Source of the DNA: Sipunculus nudus
Lineage: Eukaryota > Annelida > Sipuncula > Golfingiida > Sipunculidae
Length of the DNA: 64,000 nucleotides
Assembly: GCA_026874595.1 (NCBI GenBank)
Contig: CM049314.1
Location: 9,914,729-9,978,728, forward strand
Direction: 5' to 3'
The notes below the pieces were generated by a model. It was given only the letters and a program-made list of their open reading frames with translations, did no database searches and had not been told where the DNA came from. The position numbers and the translations under genes are program-made. Shown in pieces: positions 23,307 through 36,530 of the stretch; the first letter of the stretch is position 1, and each line of letters opens with the position of its first letter.

Positions 23307-26300
23307 CTTAACGTTCGGAGCACGTATCGCACAATGATAAAGTCCTTTTTATTTTCAGCTAACATTTTTGGTGCTTTAATATCCTCAACTGCGCTTAAGC
23401 TGCCAGGGAACGCCACAGAGGCAAAGATGTCAGAGGAAGCGCTGGAGCAATGCGGGATCAGGGAATGCCCCCAGAGTAACGTTACAAACCTCAACTACGA
23501 AATACCAGACTCCGCTGTGGTAATGTATCTCCGGATACTCTAATAAAATCTGTCAAGATAAAACACGTTATAAAGTTACACAGTGTAGGATATTCTGACT
23601 CCCTGTGGCTAGGTTTCGTACACTTTGTATGGTCAGTAGACCAGCTCATTAATGGCTCTCGGTGCACCTGAACGAACGGTACCAATTATAGTTTGTTTTT
23701 TTTGCAACAAATTTGTAGACCTTAAACTGTCTATGATTTTTTTCATGGTCCTGGCAATAATATTCTTAAATTAAGGCTTTTGTGTATGTATGAATGGACG
23801 AATGAATATATTATTTATATATCACAATGCAGCAATACTAGAATAAATGCAAGTTTCCAACCTCCCCGGGGTTTATGTAACTGCAATACACTAACATCAC
23901 GAGTAATTTGTAGTAGGAACTCTTTCTTATATGTTAGGCTTAGGACAGAAAGTCACTTATCTATTTTACCCTGCAAAGAAATGTCAGGGAAATAAACTTT
24001 TCTTAGGAGATAACCCTAGCAACTCAGTTTCATGGTTTGGATTATTAAAACGTTCCCCTTGAGTTTCATTATAATTTGGGCACAAACATATAAAATTAAT
24101 TTTATCATCCCTGAGTATCATCAATATTCGCAGCATATTCTTTCTTCGTGTTTTAATAATTTGAATTTGCCTGTGTTTGTCTCGAATATTTAAGTCCCGA
24201 CATCAAACCAGAATTAATCCTGAACGTAATGCTCCACATCTAACCTGTTCCATTACAGATCCAATGTAGAATATTATGATTCCCCGGGGCCGGGTTTCGT
24301 ATACTTTTAAGTCTGTAGAAATCGTAGTGGAAATTAATGGATTTCGCATTTTTGTGTCTCCGTTAACAGTCTGGACGGCCGGCATCAGTTATGACATCTA
24401 TCGGCATTGGTTTCAATTTCTTTTTAGTCGAAATATTGAAGTTTAGTCCATAGTGAGCGGGAAATAAATGATTGGATACATTATCAAACTCATGTGGGCA
24501 AAGATTGTAAAGCTGTAAATGCCTCTTATATTTTCATGGACATGGCATTATGATCTCGAATTTAGACCATGATGTATGTATGAATGAACGAATGAAAAAA
24601 AAATTATATCACGATGCCATGTACAGAAATACTAGAATAATACAAGTTTCCAACCTCGCTGGGGTTTATGTCACCGCGATACTCAAACATCACGAGTATT
24701 TCGAAACCAGACCTCTGTTACCAGAAAACGGAAATAACCTGTTTCTAAGGAGATAAACCTATCAATTCCGTTTCAAGGGGATAAAGTTCTTCTCTGAATT
24801 CATCCAAATTTGGGCAAAAATATGAACTTTTTTTGTTATCGCCTGAATTATCAGTGCATACGCTAAATCATTTTTCCTCGGCGTTTAATAATTTGGTATT
24901 TTGCCCAAGATATTTTTTCGAATATTTGTTAACTCCCCGACCTCAAACTGTCAGATTCATAAACCTTATATTGAACATTTATAATATTTCATTAAAGATC
25001 TTTTGTCTCGAGTTAAACATGTAAGGTTCAAAAAGAAGGATTTGCAGTGCATATGATCTCAGCTTTGGCTTTTATTTATTTTCTGCTGTCAACAAACTTT
25101 TCCAGTGTGTGTTTCATTTATATTTTATCCTTTAATATATTTATTATTTCTTTATTATACATAATATGGTATATCATAGATGGATTGAAGGAAACCATGG
25201 AGCTTTATCTTTTATCACCTGTATGTATCAGTAACCACTCTGACATAATATAAACATTATCAAAATATATTTCATAAGAAAATATAATAAAAAATGTTTA
25301 TTATAAATGATAAAAAAAAATAAAATAAATAGACATAGTTAAAATGCCGCTGCAGATATGGACGATGGTCGGTGTGTTTCTTGGGGTTTCTGTAGCAGCG
25401 GTCGTCATCATCGCGATCTTTATGGACAACCTGCCAAAAGACTTGGAAGATGAAAAGGAGCACGTGAGCTTCCGCAAGGAAATCCCACGATTCCTCGCGA
25501 CAACAGTCCGACACTGGCGCCACCTGCCTCAGATACTACTCATGCCGCTAACCGTATATTCTGGCATTGAACAGGCCTATTTCAACGTCGAATACACCAA
25601 GGTAAATCAGTCTTTTCCCAGATGGGAATTATCAGATTGTACAAATAAAACTAATATTTAAAACCTTAAAGCTAAAGAAACCTGAACCTAAAGATATCTA
25701 GAATGCGCACCCTCGCATTGATCAGTTTAGTTGCTTAAGCTAATGGTCATATTTATATTTGCACGTGCACAGTTTATGAAATAAGCTGGTTTTTTAGGGT
25801 TTTTTGTAATACACTCTCATTGATGTTATACCAAATAGGTCCATTGTTACTTGCTTATCGCTTGGTCAGTGATCCTTTGCTCTATAGAATTTGTATAAGT
25901 AAGAATAAAAAAGTATGATATTATTTGTAAGCCGCCCTTCAATCTTCCTCCTTTCTGGTATGGGGGTCTTAAACGAGCCTCGTTTTCGTTATGTTTTCGT
26001 CATAATTTGTCTGTGTATTACAGTCGTACATAAGTTGTGCACTCGGTATAAAAATGGTCGGGTTCGCTACTATGCCCTATGGTTTTGTGAACGTCGTCAC
26101 TTCTATCAGCATAGGCTGGCTGGAAAAGCATGTCGGAAGGATACCGCTTTTTATGGCAGGTGAGTTCACGCATCTAGTGTTCAGTTATATGTTATTCAAC
26201 AATAAAAATAAGTACAGGTTGAAATAACAGCAACAGTCAGGGTTAATTTGGTTGAACAAACGATCTTGTGGAAGTTAGATTTATTTGAAACGTCGGTCCT

Positions 26301-26399
26301 TTATAAATTAAGAAAAAGAAATTCATCTAGTCTAGACTATTCAACATTAATTTTTGAGACTATGTAGGTTTTTTACTGCTTTATTGGTATCACCTATGA

Positions 26400-26457
<58 letters not shown>

Positions 26458-27500
26458 TTCATGTTTTATATAACATAATATTCACAGATGGTATCGGTAG
26501 AGGAAGGTTATGAATATATTATGTCCCCTCAGGAATGCTGGTAGACTTGGCCATCCAGACCGTTCTGTACACCTGGATGCCTCATCCATACCAAGTGGTC
26601 GTGTTCTTCGTCATATCCGGATGTTGGGGGTTCACGGACTCCATCTGGCAGACACTGATTAACGGTAAGAGTTTATCTTGATAGCTCCATAAACTGAAGG
26701 CCGTTACCTCCAAAATTAAACTAATGTTAAATCGTTGTACTCTATTTCACCTACTTGTGTCCACTTGTTTCTTAAGAGATAATTTTCTTAAAATGTTTTA
26801 CCTTTTGAAAGTTTCCTATAGAGCTGCATATGGAAGTGACAACTTATTATTACAAACAAGAATTATTAAATGAATCTCAGTGTATATTTTATAACTCTTT
26901 TTACTTTTTCCAGTGATCTGACAGATCTGATGAGACCCTGCATGAGTGGCCATCTTTATGGCTGGTCTTGTTTTTAGAGTGTTTACATGACATCGACAAA
27001 TCAGCAGCTGTAAATTTCGGTTCTCTTTGCATGTGACCAATCACCTTGACCGCCATGAGTGTGGCTGATATATGTTTTATAAAAATAATTTAAATTTATT
27101 TTGTTTCTTTAAAACTGTGTGGTGTAATTTAGATTAAAGAGGTGTCTATTTCCTTGTTGAAAATTAAGTCCGTTAATCATCTATCCTTCTTTATGAATGA
27201 AATAATAAAATCTTTCACAGGAAAATGGACTAAAATAGCCTTTATTTTTCAGCTCTGTACGGCAGTATTTTCACTGCCGAAACGGAGGCAGCGTTCGCCA
27301 ATTACAGAATGTTCGAGTCGATTGGTTTCATCATTGCGTTTGCATACAGCCAACCTCTGTGTACTCAAGTGAAGACGGCCTTGATGACGTCAGCGCTCCT
27401 GCTAGGAATGTCGGGATACCTAGCGACGGAATTCATCGTTCGGAAGAGGAAGCCGGATGAAACAGAGGATGTTAATGTGACAAGTCCTTCTCCGTCTTAA
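22433..27500 (+). CDS. UNC93A-like: Locus B: UNC93-like (UNC93A homologue), complete, 523 residues
   Basis: Exons 22433-23081, 23359-23519, 25356-25601, 26024-26159, 26533-26664 and 27253-27500 (TAA). All junctions are GT-AG and the joined frame is open for 523 codons. Residues 1-70 are a hydrophilic tail ending in KKEKRR. TM1 is about 75-95, TM2 109-129, TM3 138-155, TM4 161-182 (contains GGPLWTAQ) and TM5 206-228. A loop has CGIRECP and sequons NAT and NVT; TM6-TM12 follow in exons 3-6, with WQTL/IN/ALYGSIF across the last junction (WQTQ changed to WQTL). The C-tail is RKRKPDETEDVNVTSPSPS. The chosen ATG follows CAAA; CTTTCAG at 22447-22453 could instead be an acceptor if an upstream start exon exists. 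The length is typical for an invertebrate UNC93A-like protein. Confidence 0.92.
23225..23306. repeat. (TA)n tract in intron 1 of locus B
   Basis: TA repeat with two single-base interruptions; it fills much of the 277-bp intron. Confidence 0.95.
23359..23519 (+). CDS. UNC93A-like: Locus B exon 2: glycosylated loop
   Basis: 161 nt between ATTTTCAG and GTAATG. It encodes SNIFGALISSTALKLPGNAT and later CGIRECPQSNVTN. Intron 1 just upstream is mostly a (TA)n tract. Confidence 0.9.
23560..24960 (+). repeat. Diverged tandem duplication (about 0.7-0.8 kb unit) in intron 2 of locus B
   Basis: Blocks recur in the same order at 23.58-24.25 and 24.26-24.96 kb: GGTTTCGTACACTTT / GGTTTCGTATACTTT, GTATGTATGAATGGACGAAT / GTATGTATGAATGAACGAAT, AAGTTTCCAACCTC (both), TTTAATAATTTG (both). 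Offsets run from about 680 to 790 bp, so indels have accumulated. Confidence 0.7.
25356..25601 (+). CDS. UNC93A-like: Locus B exon 3: TM6, loop, TM7
   Basis: 246 nt, one codon shorter than A and E in the loop after DLEDE. Acceptor CTGCAG, donor GTAAAT. It encodes IWTMVGVFLGVSVAAVVIIA and ends YSGIEQAYFNVEYTK. Confidence 0.92.
26024..26159 (+). CDS. UNC93A-like: Locus B exon 4: TM8
   Basis: 136 nt between TTACAG and GTGAGT. It encodes SYISCALGIKMVGFATMPYG and ends RIPLFMAG. Confidence 0.92.
26402..26455. repeat. (TA)n tract in intron 4 of locus B
   Basis: Uninterrupted TA 77 bp upstream of the exon-5 acceptor. Confidence 0.97.
26533..26664 (+). CDS. UNC93A-like: Locus B exon 5: TM9-TM10
   Basis: 132 nt between CCTCAG and GTAAGA. 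It encodes MLVDLAIQTVLYTWMPHPYQ, then VISGCWGFTDSIWQTLIN. The glutamine of WQTQ is leucine here. Confidence 0.92.
27253..27500 (+). CDS. UNC93A-like: Locus B exon 6: TM11-TM12 and acidic C-tail
   Basis: Acceptor ATTTTTCAG. ALYGSIFTAETEAAFANYRM leads into two membrane segments, then GYLATEFIVRKRKPDETED and TAA. The tail is 13 residues longer than in locus A. Confidence 0.92.
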
Positions 27501-30087
27501 GATATTTAATTATAATTTGATGTAATACTTTACATCGTGATTCCATATACATGCATATATACACACATATATATATATATGTATATATATATATTATTAT
27601 TATTATTATTATAACATCATTATAATTAACCTACGTCATATAGGGGTGCATCTGTGCACGTATCTGATGAAGTGTGCCCTGCTGAGACTTGTATTCCATA
27701 TCTGCGGTTATGATATAAATAGTTTTTGTGACTAGAAATAAGCCTGAGACCACATATACACCGGCACCAGGAACCTTATCAACCGTGCTATGTGCTACCC
27801 TGTATGTCACCTTTCACTAAAATCCATTCTGGATAACAGGTGAGCTCGGTTTTCTAGACCAGCGGCGACCCCTGAGACTAGTAATTCAAAACTCGGCCTG
27901 AATATACACAGCATTATCTAACGATGGTTCAAAATCCTTTAAATCATATAATAATATAAATATAAATTTCATAATAATTGTATAATGATCCAGAGTACCA
28001 GATGGAGCTGTTCCTACACAGAGCTATCAGAATTGATTAATTACCTTTTTGGGTAACGGTGAACAAACCAACCAATCAAATTATAACACACACACAACAA
28101 AATCTCTACTTCTTGGCATAGGAATAATAATGATCATTAGTGTGGACTATTGATTATTATTATAGTGGTCATCTATGGTTGTATTAGTAATTTTATTATG
28201 TATATTTATGGTGAAATAATGCATTTTTGATCAAAGATATTTGTGGGGATATTTTGAATTATTATGATATATATCTATGGTCCACAATCATTGTTATGTA
28301 TTTGTCTGTTTCATTAATTTAAATATTTAATTTATTTTTTCATCATTAATTATTACAATGTACATTCATGTTGATTTTGGTATTAGTGATTAATATAAAA
28401 TATTATGCATTTAGCAGTAATTGTTATAATGTACTTTTGGTTATGCAAGTAGTTTTGCTTATGTGGATTCATGATGGGGTTATCTTATGTTAGTGTGCAT
28501 AGAGAAACGAGAAACGAATAAATCTGTGACATATAGACAAAATATTAATAATAGGTTAATTATAAAAAAAAGATTGACACTTTTTCATGAACACATTGAG
28601 TGGTTTACGGTCAGTTGACACCCAACTTTTAAAGAACTTTGAATGAACTGTAGGCCGTTGGCTCCTGGCATTTTCTATTTCCTCCGCACAGTGCGGCTCA
28701 AGCGTTTTGTTTCATGTGTCCTTATATGTCAATATAATTATTTAAATCCCGAATTATAGTTATGTAGAAAAAACATGCATGCCATGTAAATTGCAACGAT
28801 GCAGAGTATTTTCAATCCCGAGGTAAACTGTAACATGTACGGTGATGTACCCACATTTTTCTTATGATGAATAAAAGGAGGGGTAAAACGGTCTCGGAGT
28901 GTTTGCGTCTCGTCCTTTTATAATCATCTTTAAACCTTATTCAGATCAGGAAAATAATCGTTTCAAGGTTATATACTGTTACAGTTTGTTCCGTACATCC
29001 AGATGCGGTTGTGAATTATGAAATCTCACTAAAATAGACTTTTCTTCCTTTTGTGCATGGGCACTGCCCATAACGGTTGTGTATGATATTCGGGTCCAGT
29101 TGGCCAGCATGACAGGTTTTGTTAAGTGAAATCAAATATAAGAGGGAAACACTTTTTCAGGAACATAACAATTAAATAAAAGCTTCGGTCATCACTCTTT
29201 ATTATCTGAGATATAACAAAATTCTAGTATATCGGACCGGAATACTTAGTGTCAATTGTTGCCGCCAGGTGACTCAACTGTGATGGGAAAGGTCTACAGT
29301 ATTTCGGGATGAAGGCTAAGCCAACCCCATGTCGTTCCTACGGCCTCTAAATCAAGTTATGGCCACCCAACTCTCTACACAGATATATTCCCTCCCTTGA
29401 CTGTCCCCTGAGTATTTTCCTATTGTATTTTTAATGTCATTTTCAAAGCCCGACCTCTCAAAAATATCAAAATGAGGATCTCCATCTTTCAAACGGGCCG
29501 AAAACCGGATGTCACATGTCGCACGTCGGTATTAATGGTATGACGTTAGTTACTTTAATTAGGCCACCTTGACCTGCCGGGCGCTCTTGCATGAGCATCC
29601 TTTGTTGCTACCTTTGTTGCAGGGCCAGACATTGAGAAAACTTAATTGACTACTCCTCGGTCGTGAAATGTGGCCAACATTATGTGATACAATAAATTAA
29701 TTTGTATATTCTAATCAAGTTAATATTTAAGGAAATTTTAAGACACCACTTATATTACATATACAGAATCTCTGGAATTTCACGGTGACCAAACATTTTC
29801 ATAGTCTTTTTAGATCACCGTACATGACGGTCACCTTTTGCGAAGGTTTGAATATGACAATATTAGGCTAAAGCGTCTGATGATTTTCTGTTCCTATGGT
29901 AAGTGGAATTAGAAAGTAGGCAGAGAACATATATATACATCCGCCAGGTTCTTCATTATTATTTCGTGTGTGCTACACGGAAGACAGTAAGTTGCGGTTC
30001 ACATATTTCATGTTTGGATCACCGGTGAGCTATGATCGCTAGAACAAAGAAGTCAAATAGTTGTGAATGGCTCAACCATCACCGTAT
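27501..30087. other. Intergenic DNA between loci B and C
   Basis: Begins with the locus B 3' flank (TA/TTA repeats at 27555-27612). I looked for UNC93 exons 1-3 belonging to relic C and found none. No other gene seen. Confidence 0.5.
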
Positions 30088-31699
30088 ATGGATGATCGGG
30101 TTGCCACTCTTCCATATGGTTTCGTGAGCGTCGTCACGTCGATATCTATAGGATGGTTGAAAAAGCTTACCGGAATGAAACCACTATTCCTTGCAGGTTA
30201 TGCTCATGAGAACACAATCAACATAATACACGTAAAAAATTTCTCCAAAACAGTTTGGATAAACAGTAAGCAGATAAGATTGTTTTTTTTTTTTCATTGG
30301 CGAAATCCTTAAAATGTCTTCAGAAAAGTGGCAATTTCCAATCAACTCATCAACGTCTGAAACCTAAAGAATGCAGACCAGGTAAATATGACTATGGGTA
30401 TGTAGCGATATGCCTGACTCACAATCATTACTAACTTTTACGAATGAAGTCTTTCCTGTTACTGTATTGTATACCTTCCAATGTCGAAAGCTAATTATTG
30501 TCATGAATATCATAATATCTGCTGCATTAGTTGAGAGCGACATTGGTTCTGTTGTTTGCCTGGGTATCTCAGCTCCTGAATGTCTGTTTGCCCCTTCTGT
30601 CCCTGAAGCGTCATGATTTTGTCCATGCTTGCTTCGGTAATGTCTGTCCTGGCTCATGGCCACATGTCGAGGGTGAAAGTTTCATTTTTACTCATGTGAA
30701 GCATATTATATGGTTTCGGTTTCTATATATGAATGTATTAATCTGGTCATAGTTGGCACCGCAAGGTTTTTGGTTCTTAGTTTCATCAGGTTGAACTACA
30801 CTTGCATGTATGGAACGAGCATACTGAATTGAGGAGTTTTAGAGAGAAAACCAGTTTTATTTTCAGAACAAGTAGAACCCTTTTTTTCATGTAATAAAGA
30901 CATAGTTAAGTCAGCAATAGCATTGTAGATTGGTTCACATTATTCTCAGCATTTTCTTGATCACCACCTGCTCCGTTGTATACACTTTTTCGCAAACCTG
31001 CCACAGTACCCTCAAATTCACTCTTATAGTGGTTTTCCGTATTGTGCTGTATAGAGTGAAATACCACTGTACGGTGGTCAATGAATTTTCAGTTAATTTC
31101 TGAGGGACAGGCGGTCAGTAGCAGCTGTGGTTTAGCGTCTACTGGCTATGGTAAAGCATCTGAAGCATGGAATTAAAAAAAAAGTTGGAGCAGGAGATGT
31201 TTTGTCTGCCTAAACATTTGTCAGCTAGTTTTTTTATACATCACACAAACTTCTGCATTCAAACTACAGAAAGCGATCTTTTTCAAGTCTATTGATATAG
31301 CGGTTTTCCACAGTCCTTTCTTCTCCTTTCGCACTGCCCTGGCCGTGTTGTTTTCCTGTCATTGCATGGTGAAGATGATGGTGGATGAGTCATAAACCAG
31401 ACATTGTAGTGTCAGTCTATTTTGGCCGACTCCAATATAACTAACCTTTGAATTTAACAGTGTCATCTGGCAGGTGTCCATGAAAGATTTTATTTTCTAG
31501 TTTTTCGTTATCTGTTTTGTTGTGCATCTCTCTACATGATAATTTTTACTTTGAATCTTCTTTGTCTCTTTGCCTTAACCTGTTAATGCCGAGTCTTTAC
31601 CGAACCTGGCTTAGCTGAGTGAAAGCTATATTAGGTAAAGCGATCACTCTTTGTCCGTCGTTAATCCGTCTGTCCTTCTGTCTTGCCGTCTGTATGTCC

Positions 31700-32188
31700 G
31701 TCTGTCCGTTAACTAGGTACAAAACGTAACCGCTGCACATAGTATCATCTAACTTGATATTGGAAACCTGAAATATGTTCTCCGTTACCCATATCCTCCG
31801 AGCTATGGGGCTCAGAATAACCCTCCAGAATAATTGAACATTTGATACAAAAGCTCCAGTATCTGAACAACTCTATGATTCTTTGTAGCATATTGATCAT
31901 GGAGTATTTCATCAGTTCCGCAGACTGGTGGCGCCATCCGGATAGCTATTTTATGTTTTTACGCATATTTTCTCTCTATTTTTTAGACTTACAAAGATGT
32001 GGTTGTCCGTTAACTAGGCACAAATCATATCCATTGGACATCTAACTTGACATCCAGGGGGGTCCATAAAAATGTCCTTGGAAACCTGAAATTAGGTCTC
32101 TGTTACCCATATCCTCCGTGCTATGCTTCAGTTGAATGGGGATACCACCTACAAAATTTGGCATTCAGATGATAAAATTCCTTTTGTG
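31700..32188 (+). repeat. Dispersed repeat, two direct copies
   Basis: CCGTTAACTAGGTACAAA (31706) / CCGTTAACTAGGCACAAA (32008), ATCTAACTTGA (both), TTGGAAACCTGAAAT (both) and GTTACCCATATCCTCCG (both). The second copy extends through GGGGATACCACCTAC to GATAAAATTCC, matching 9118-9214 inverted. GTCCGTCTGTCC repeats precede the first copy. Confidence 0.75.
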
Positions 32189-32309
32189 AATGTCTTTCTA
32201 GTCAGCTGAGCGTCATTATCCCTGGGTCAATTGTTTAGCAAAGGTTTTTCCATTGTCACATTCTTATATAAATCTCGAAACTGCCAACAACACATTGATA
32301 TCCTTGCAG

Positions 32310-32441
32310 GAATGTTGGGCGACTTGGCCATCGAGACCGTTCTGTACACCTGGATGCCTCGACCAAAACAAGTGGTCGTTTTCTTCGTCATATCTGGATG
32401 CAGGGGGTTCACAGATACAATCTAGCATACCCTTATCAATG
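32310..32441 (+). pseudogene. Locus C exon 5 remnant with stop and lost donor
   Basis: Follows a good TCCTTGCAG acceptor. It reads MLGDLAIETVLYTWMPRPKQ, then VISGCRGFTDTI, then TAG (32423-32425) in place of the Trp of WQT. The donor GT after CAATG has become AT. Confidence 0.8.
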
Positions 32442-32675
32442 ATCAGAGATGCCTTAGCTTCAGCTTGTTTTAGTATGTTGCCTTGAACGCGATGTTATGT
32501 TTTTAAGGTATTACTGTTAATACAGTTGTTAGACTCTTTTGGTTTCTTTGCAATGCTTACCGTACACTTTCTGGTCAATGACTTTAATTGCTCAAGGAAG
32601 CTTATTTTTTGTGAATGTTTTTATCATAACAAATAATATCTGTCCATTTTATAGATATAATATATCTTGTTTTAG

Positions 32676-32913
32676 CCATGTACGGCTGTGTTTCCACGAC
32701 AGAGCCACAGGCGGCGTTCGCCAATTTAACATTGTTCGAGTATGTTGCATGGTCTCATCATCGGATTTGCTTACGCCTTCAACCTCTGTACGCTAACGAA
32801 GACAGTGAGTCTGACATCTCTTCTACTCCTGGGAACGTTTGAATTTCTGGCAATGGATGATGTAATCCGAAGAAGAAAATCGTCGGCGGAAGATACTGCA
32901 ACGTCACAGCTGT
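32676..32913 (+). pseudogene. Locus C exon 6 remnant
   Basis: After TTTTAG it reads MYGCVSTTEPQAAFANLTLF, then an approximately 2-bp insertion at GTATGTTGCATGG breaks the frame. The transmembrane pair (FGFAYAFNLCT-like) and an RRRKSSAEDT-like tail continue in a second frame. Confidence 0.75.
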
Positions 32914-35059
32914 GAGTAATGAAGTCTCAAGTCAGCCATGATCATAAATAATATGTCGATGGACTGCGAGATAAAACTCTGATGGCACAGTATATATAGA
33001 ATGCTTTCAGTCAGATATGGACTTTTTGTTCTGTCTCTTGTATGTAGCAGAATATTCAGCTGATCACTGTGTGATCTTCACGAGTGTGATGTAACCTAAC
33101 TTCATATCAGTATCAGTACACCTACATTTCGGGACATCTTAACTTCAACTTTCTTCCTTCATTTAAAGGCTGAAGTCTCTTAATGACTTGATGTAGTCCA
33201 CTGCTGGATAGATAGCAAATATCAGGAATACACTAGAGTCAGTTCAATGTGTCAATGATAAAATTCAAGTCTTATCACAAATAAGTACATCTTTACATTA
33301 TTTACACAGACCAATCAAGCAAAAAAAAACTTCACACAGTTTAAAAAATCGAGTAATCGTCGCCTGATTGCTCCTCCTGACCTGAGTGACATTATCCCTT
33401 TTTCTATTTTGGGGTACACGCATCAATGTCCGACTAATCACTATGCGCGGAGCTTTAAAAACCCGGTATGTTGCCAGTAATAGCAAAACTTTTCGTGAAT
33501 TTCATTAATATCATAAATCATTCACAATTAACTTATATAAATTTCATTCAAGCACACCTGGCAGTTGTTAACTGAGATTACGGATGGACGTGATGAATAT
33601 TATCAAAAATATATGCGTTCCCACTTATAAATAGCGCAGTGGCTGAGGATTTTACTCATACATATGAGAATGTTAGTGTGCAAGAAAATCGGGCTGAGAA
33701 GTACAAGAACATTATGAATATAAAAGGACAATTTTATTCGGAATTTTTGTCAGGATTGAAGCTTACTTAACATTAAATACTGATCTTTTACAGATTTACT
33801 TTGTTAATTTTTCTCTACATTACCATATTTGATTCCCCGTTTGCGATTATTATTGAGTATTATGTTTTCTGTTTCCAATTATAGGGTTTAATATATGGCG
33901 AATATGGCTCATAAACGAAATTAGTGACTTTACAGCTCCATCTGTCTATAGCTGTATGTTTGTTTTTTGATAAACCAGAGTTCTTTGAATATTATCTGAG
34001 TGTATGTGATGAAACATGTTTTAAATCACATGTAAATAGTTATGCTTTAAAATTGGCATTGGCATTAACAAATTGCACTCAAATTGTTCACTTAATTACT
34101 GTCAGTTGTACATTTGAACACGACACTTGATACTCATGATGTACGTGTATTGTGTTATCAAGAGTGACCCCGAGGCAAGAAACATGTCCTACTTATCACT
34201 TGTTAGTCTTAGTCCTAATGCCTAGTCATGTTTAATGTTAATATATCGCTCGGACCGTAGGGTGTTCTTTCACATGTATGAAATGGCGTCAGCTGTTAAC
34301 CTTCGACCCATAAAAATATCTATATAAACACACGATAAATAAATATTCATGACTGTAAAGAATACTAGCCTATATTGTATGGTTAGAATGAGATTCCATA
34401 AAATTGTTTTATTTAATGTTCTTTGAACCACCTGCATGATCCTACCTGTTATAGCAGTAAGAGCGATATTAGCGCGATAAATGACATACCTGTATCGCCC
34501 CCAACACTTTGTAACACCAGCTTTTATTCCTATTTAGACAAAGTGAGCAATATAAATGTATTCACATGCACGTTGAGAATGACGGTGCTTGACTTTATAA
34601 TTTCTTTTACCTGATTAATGTTTGTGCTTTTTGTCGATCACGAACATGTGTACCACTCGCGGTGTTTAGCAAACCCAGAGAACGACAATGTAACGTCCTC
34701 AAAATAATATTAGATAAGATATACTTTATAAATACCAAACTGAAAAATGAGAAAGTTTTTCAGACTTTTGAGGCCTATCCTGAGCGTTCACACCATGCCT
34801 GATGTTCATGCAGAGAAATCACATATAATTTGAACATTCTACACTGATCATATGACTACCTACGAAGTGTATTATGATTCAGTATTATTTTTTATGATTA
34901 CTTTATCTACGCAAGGATATATAAAATAACCAAGGTTGTTCCATATTTTGCGGATACGCAATAAGGAACAATACTAACATATTTATAAAACACCTTAATT
35001 AATCATAGCTATTGATGCAGCAAACATGGACAGCAGCGGGAATGAAAACCAGGGCTTTA
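32914..35059. other. Gene-free stretch between loci C and D
   Basis: AT-rich, no recognised exon or repeat on either strand; short ORFs without family features. Confidence 0.5.
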
Positions 35060-36012
35060 CTTTGAGCTCTGCTCTGAGCTTCCTACGTCACATCAAAGTA
35101 ATGGAGAGACGCCGGCAAAATAAGACAGTCCATAAGAAATAGAAAACCAAGACCAAAGTCAGTCGGCTGACATAAAAAAGGAGAAGAGACGTATCAAGAA
35201 GAAAATCTTCTTATTTAGCGTAGGATTCTTATTTGTTTTTTAAAATTCCAAGGTCTAACCTGACTACAAGTCACCAGGATGAAGGCATGGGTACCATCAA
35301 TCTGGCCAACAGTTTTGCCGCTTTTATTATTTCATGTCTTTGAATAACGAAAATCCTCAAAAGCAAACTCGGCTTCAAAGTTCTTACCTTCGTGTCCATA
35401 TTCGGCCTTGTAATCTTGATTGTGGCAAACGGTGTCGATGAATGGTGGTCCATGACGCCAGCTTCTATCATCATCGGGCCGGCGGCGCCCCGCTTTTTAC
35501 CTGAATTCGCCATCAGGTGCTCTCAGTTGGTAGGGTAAACTCAAGAAGCAATCATCTACAGATTCTTTGAAATCTTCTTGATGGTTGGGCAAATGGGTAA
35601 TAACATCACAAATTAGCATTTCTCTTATATTTTCCGTTTAACCTTTATACGTTATATAGTCATATATTCATATATGACGTATTAGTCGTGAAATAGAATA
35701 CCTGTAAGACAAAGTTCGAACAGATCATCGGTCCTTGTTTCATACCTCATATTTATGACCCCGGAAAGCAAATATAGTTGACATTGGCCTTGCTCTTGTC
35801 AATAAGAGGGATTAAGTGGTGGTTAAGTCATTGTAAGACATTAGGGGTACGGTTGTATAATAAGCATTATTTTTTTGTCAAGAGCAGTGGCGGATCAAGA
35901 ATTTCGAGAACGGGGGGGGGGGGGGGTATATTGGGTTGCTGGCTGATGAGTATTATTACAACTGGGTTCTAATAACTTTGTTTTGTAAATTTAATAAATA
36001 TAATATTAATTA

Positions 36013-36020
36013 TTATTATA

Positions 36021-36094
<74 letters not shown>
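36013..36094. repeat. (ATT)n microsatellite hosting a MITE insertion
   Basis: ATT trinucleotides up to the MITE start at 36095. The tract resumes at 36531 (ATTATTACTATTATTAC). In the duplicate block the tract is uninterrupted at 57560-57650. Confidence 0.9.
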
Positions 36095-36207
36095 CAGTGG
36101 CGTCAATTTATCTTCAAGGGTTGTTGGATGACTCCCAAGGGAGGGGGATGACAGGCGTGGAGGGTAGTCAAAATTGGGAAAATCAGACATGTTTATACAT
36201 TCATATA

Positions 36208-36252
<45 letters not shown>

Positions 36253-36530
36253 TTTTTATTGTCTGTGTCACACATGTCAAATATACATCTATTAAATATA
36301 AGGTTTAAAAAAATAAGTCATATGTAAATTCTGAAACCATTTAGATATAAATATTTAATAGTAAATTATAAATGGAACCAAAGTCTATAATCCTATTTAT
36401 TTATATATTTCATTTGAAATCAATAAATATTATTCTCTGAATAGTGGCGGGGGGATGATTACATTGACCACCCCCCCCCCCCCCCCGCTAAAATGTGGGG
36501 GAATATATACCCCCTATATTGACGCCCCCG
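36095..36530. mobile_element. hAT-like MITE, 436 bp, inserted in (ATT)n
   Basis: Left end CAGTGGCGTCAATTTATC, right end TATATTGACGCCCCCG. Interior shared in inverse orientation with the element at 53586-54043 (ATGATTACATTGACCA next to C-runs, AATATTATTCTCTGAA). Flanks ATTATTAT / ATTATTAC fit an 8-bp target duplication but lie in a microsatellite. Absent from the duplicate block. Confidence 0.75.

Larger units (their letters stand above)
30088..32913 (+). pseudogene. Locus C: UNC93-like relic, exons 4-6 only
   Basis: Three degraded exons in correct order: exon 4 about 30088-30196 (truncated at its 5' side and carrying a 1-bp deletion in GGGTT-GCC; reads YGFVSVVTSISIGWLKKLTG and ends LFLAG with a donor GT), exon 5 at 32310-32441, exon 6 at 32676-32913. 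No exon 1-3 counterpart is visible between 27.5 and 30.0 kb. The frameshift, an in-frame stop and a lost donor make it non-functional. Its exon 5 is closest to locus B (TVLYTWMP). Confidence 0.8.

Noticed and set aside
35886-35930. CAGTGGCGGATCAAGAATTT as the left end of a complete transposon
   Set aside because: The left terminus is present in both duplicated blocks (also 57443) but I could not find a matching right terminus, so no bounded element is called.
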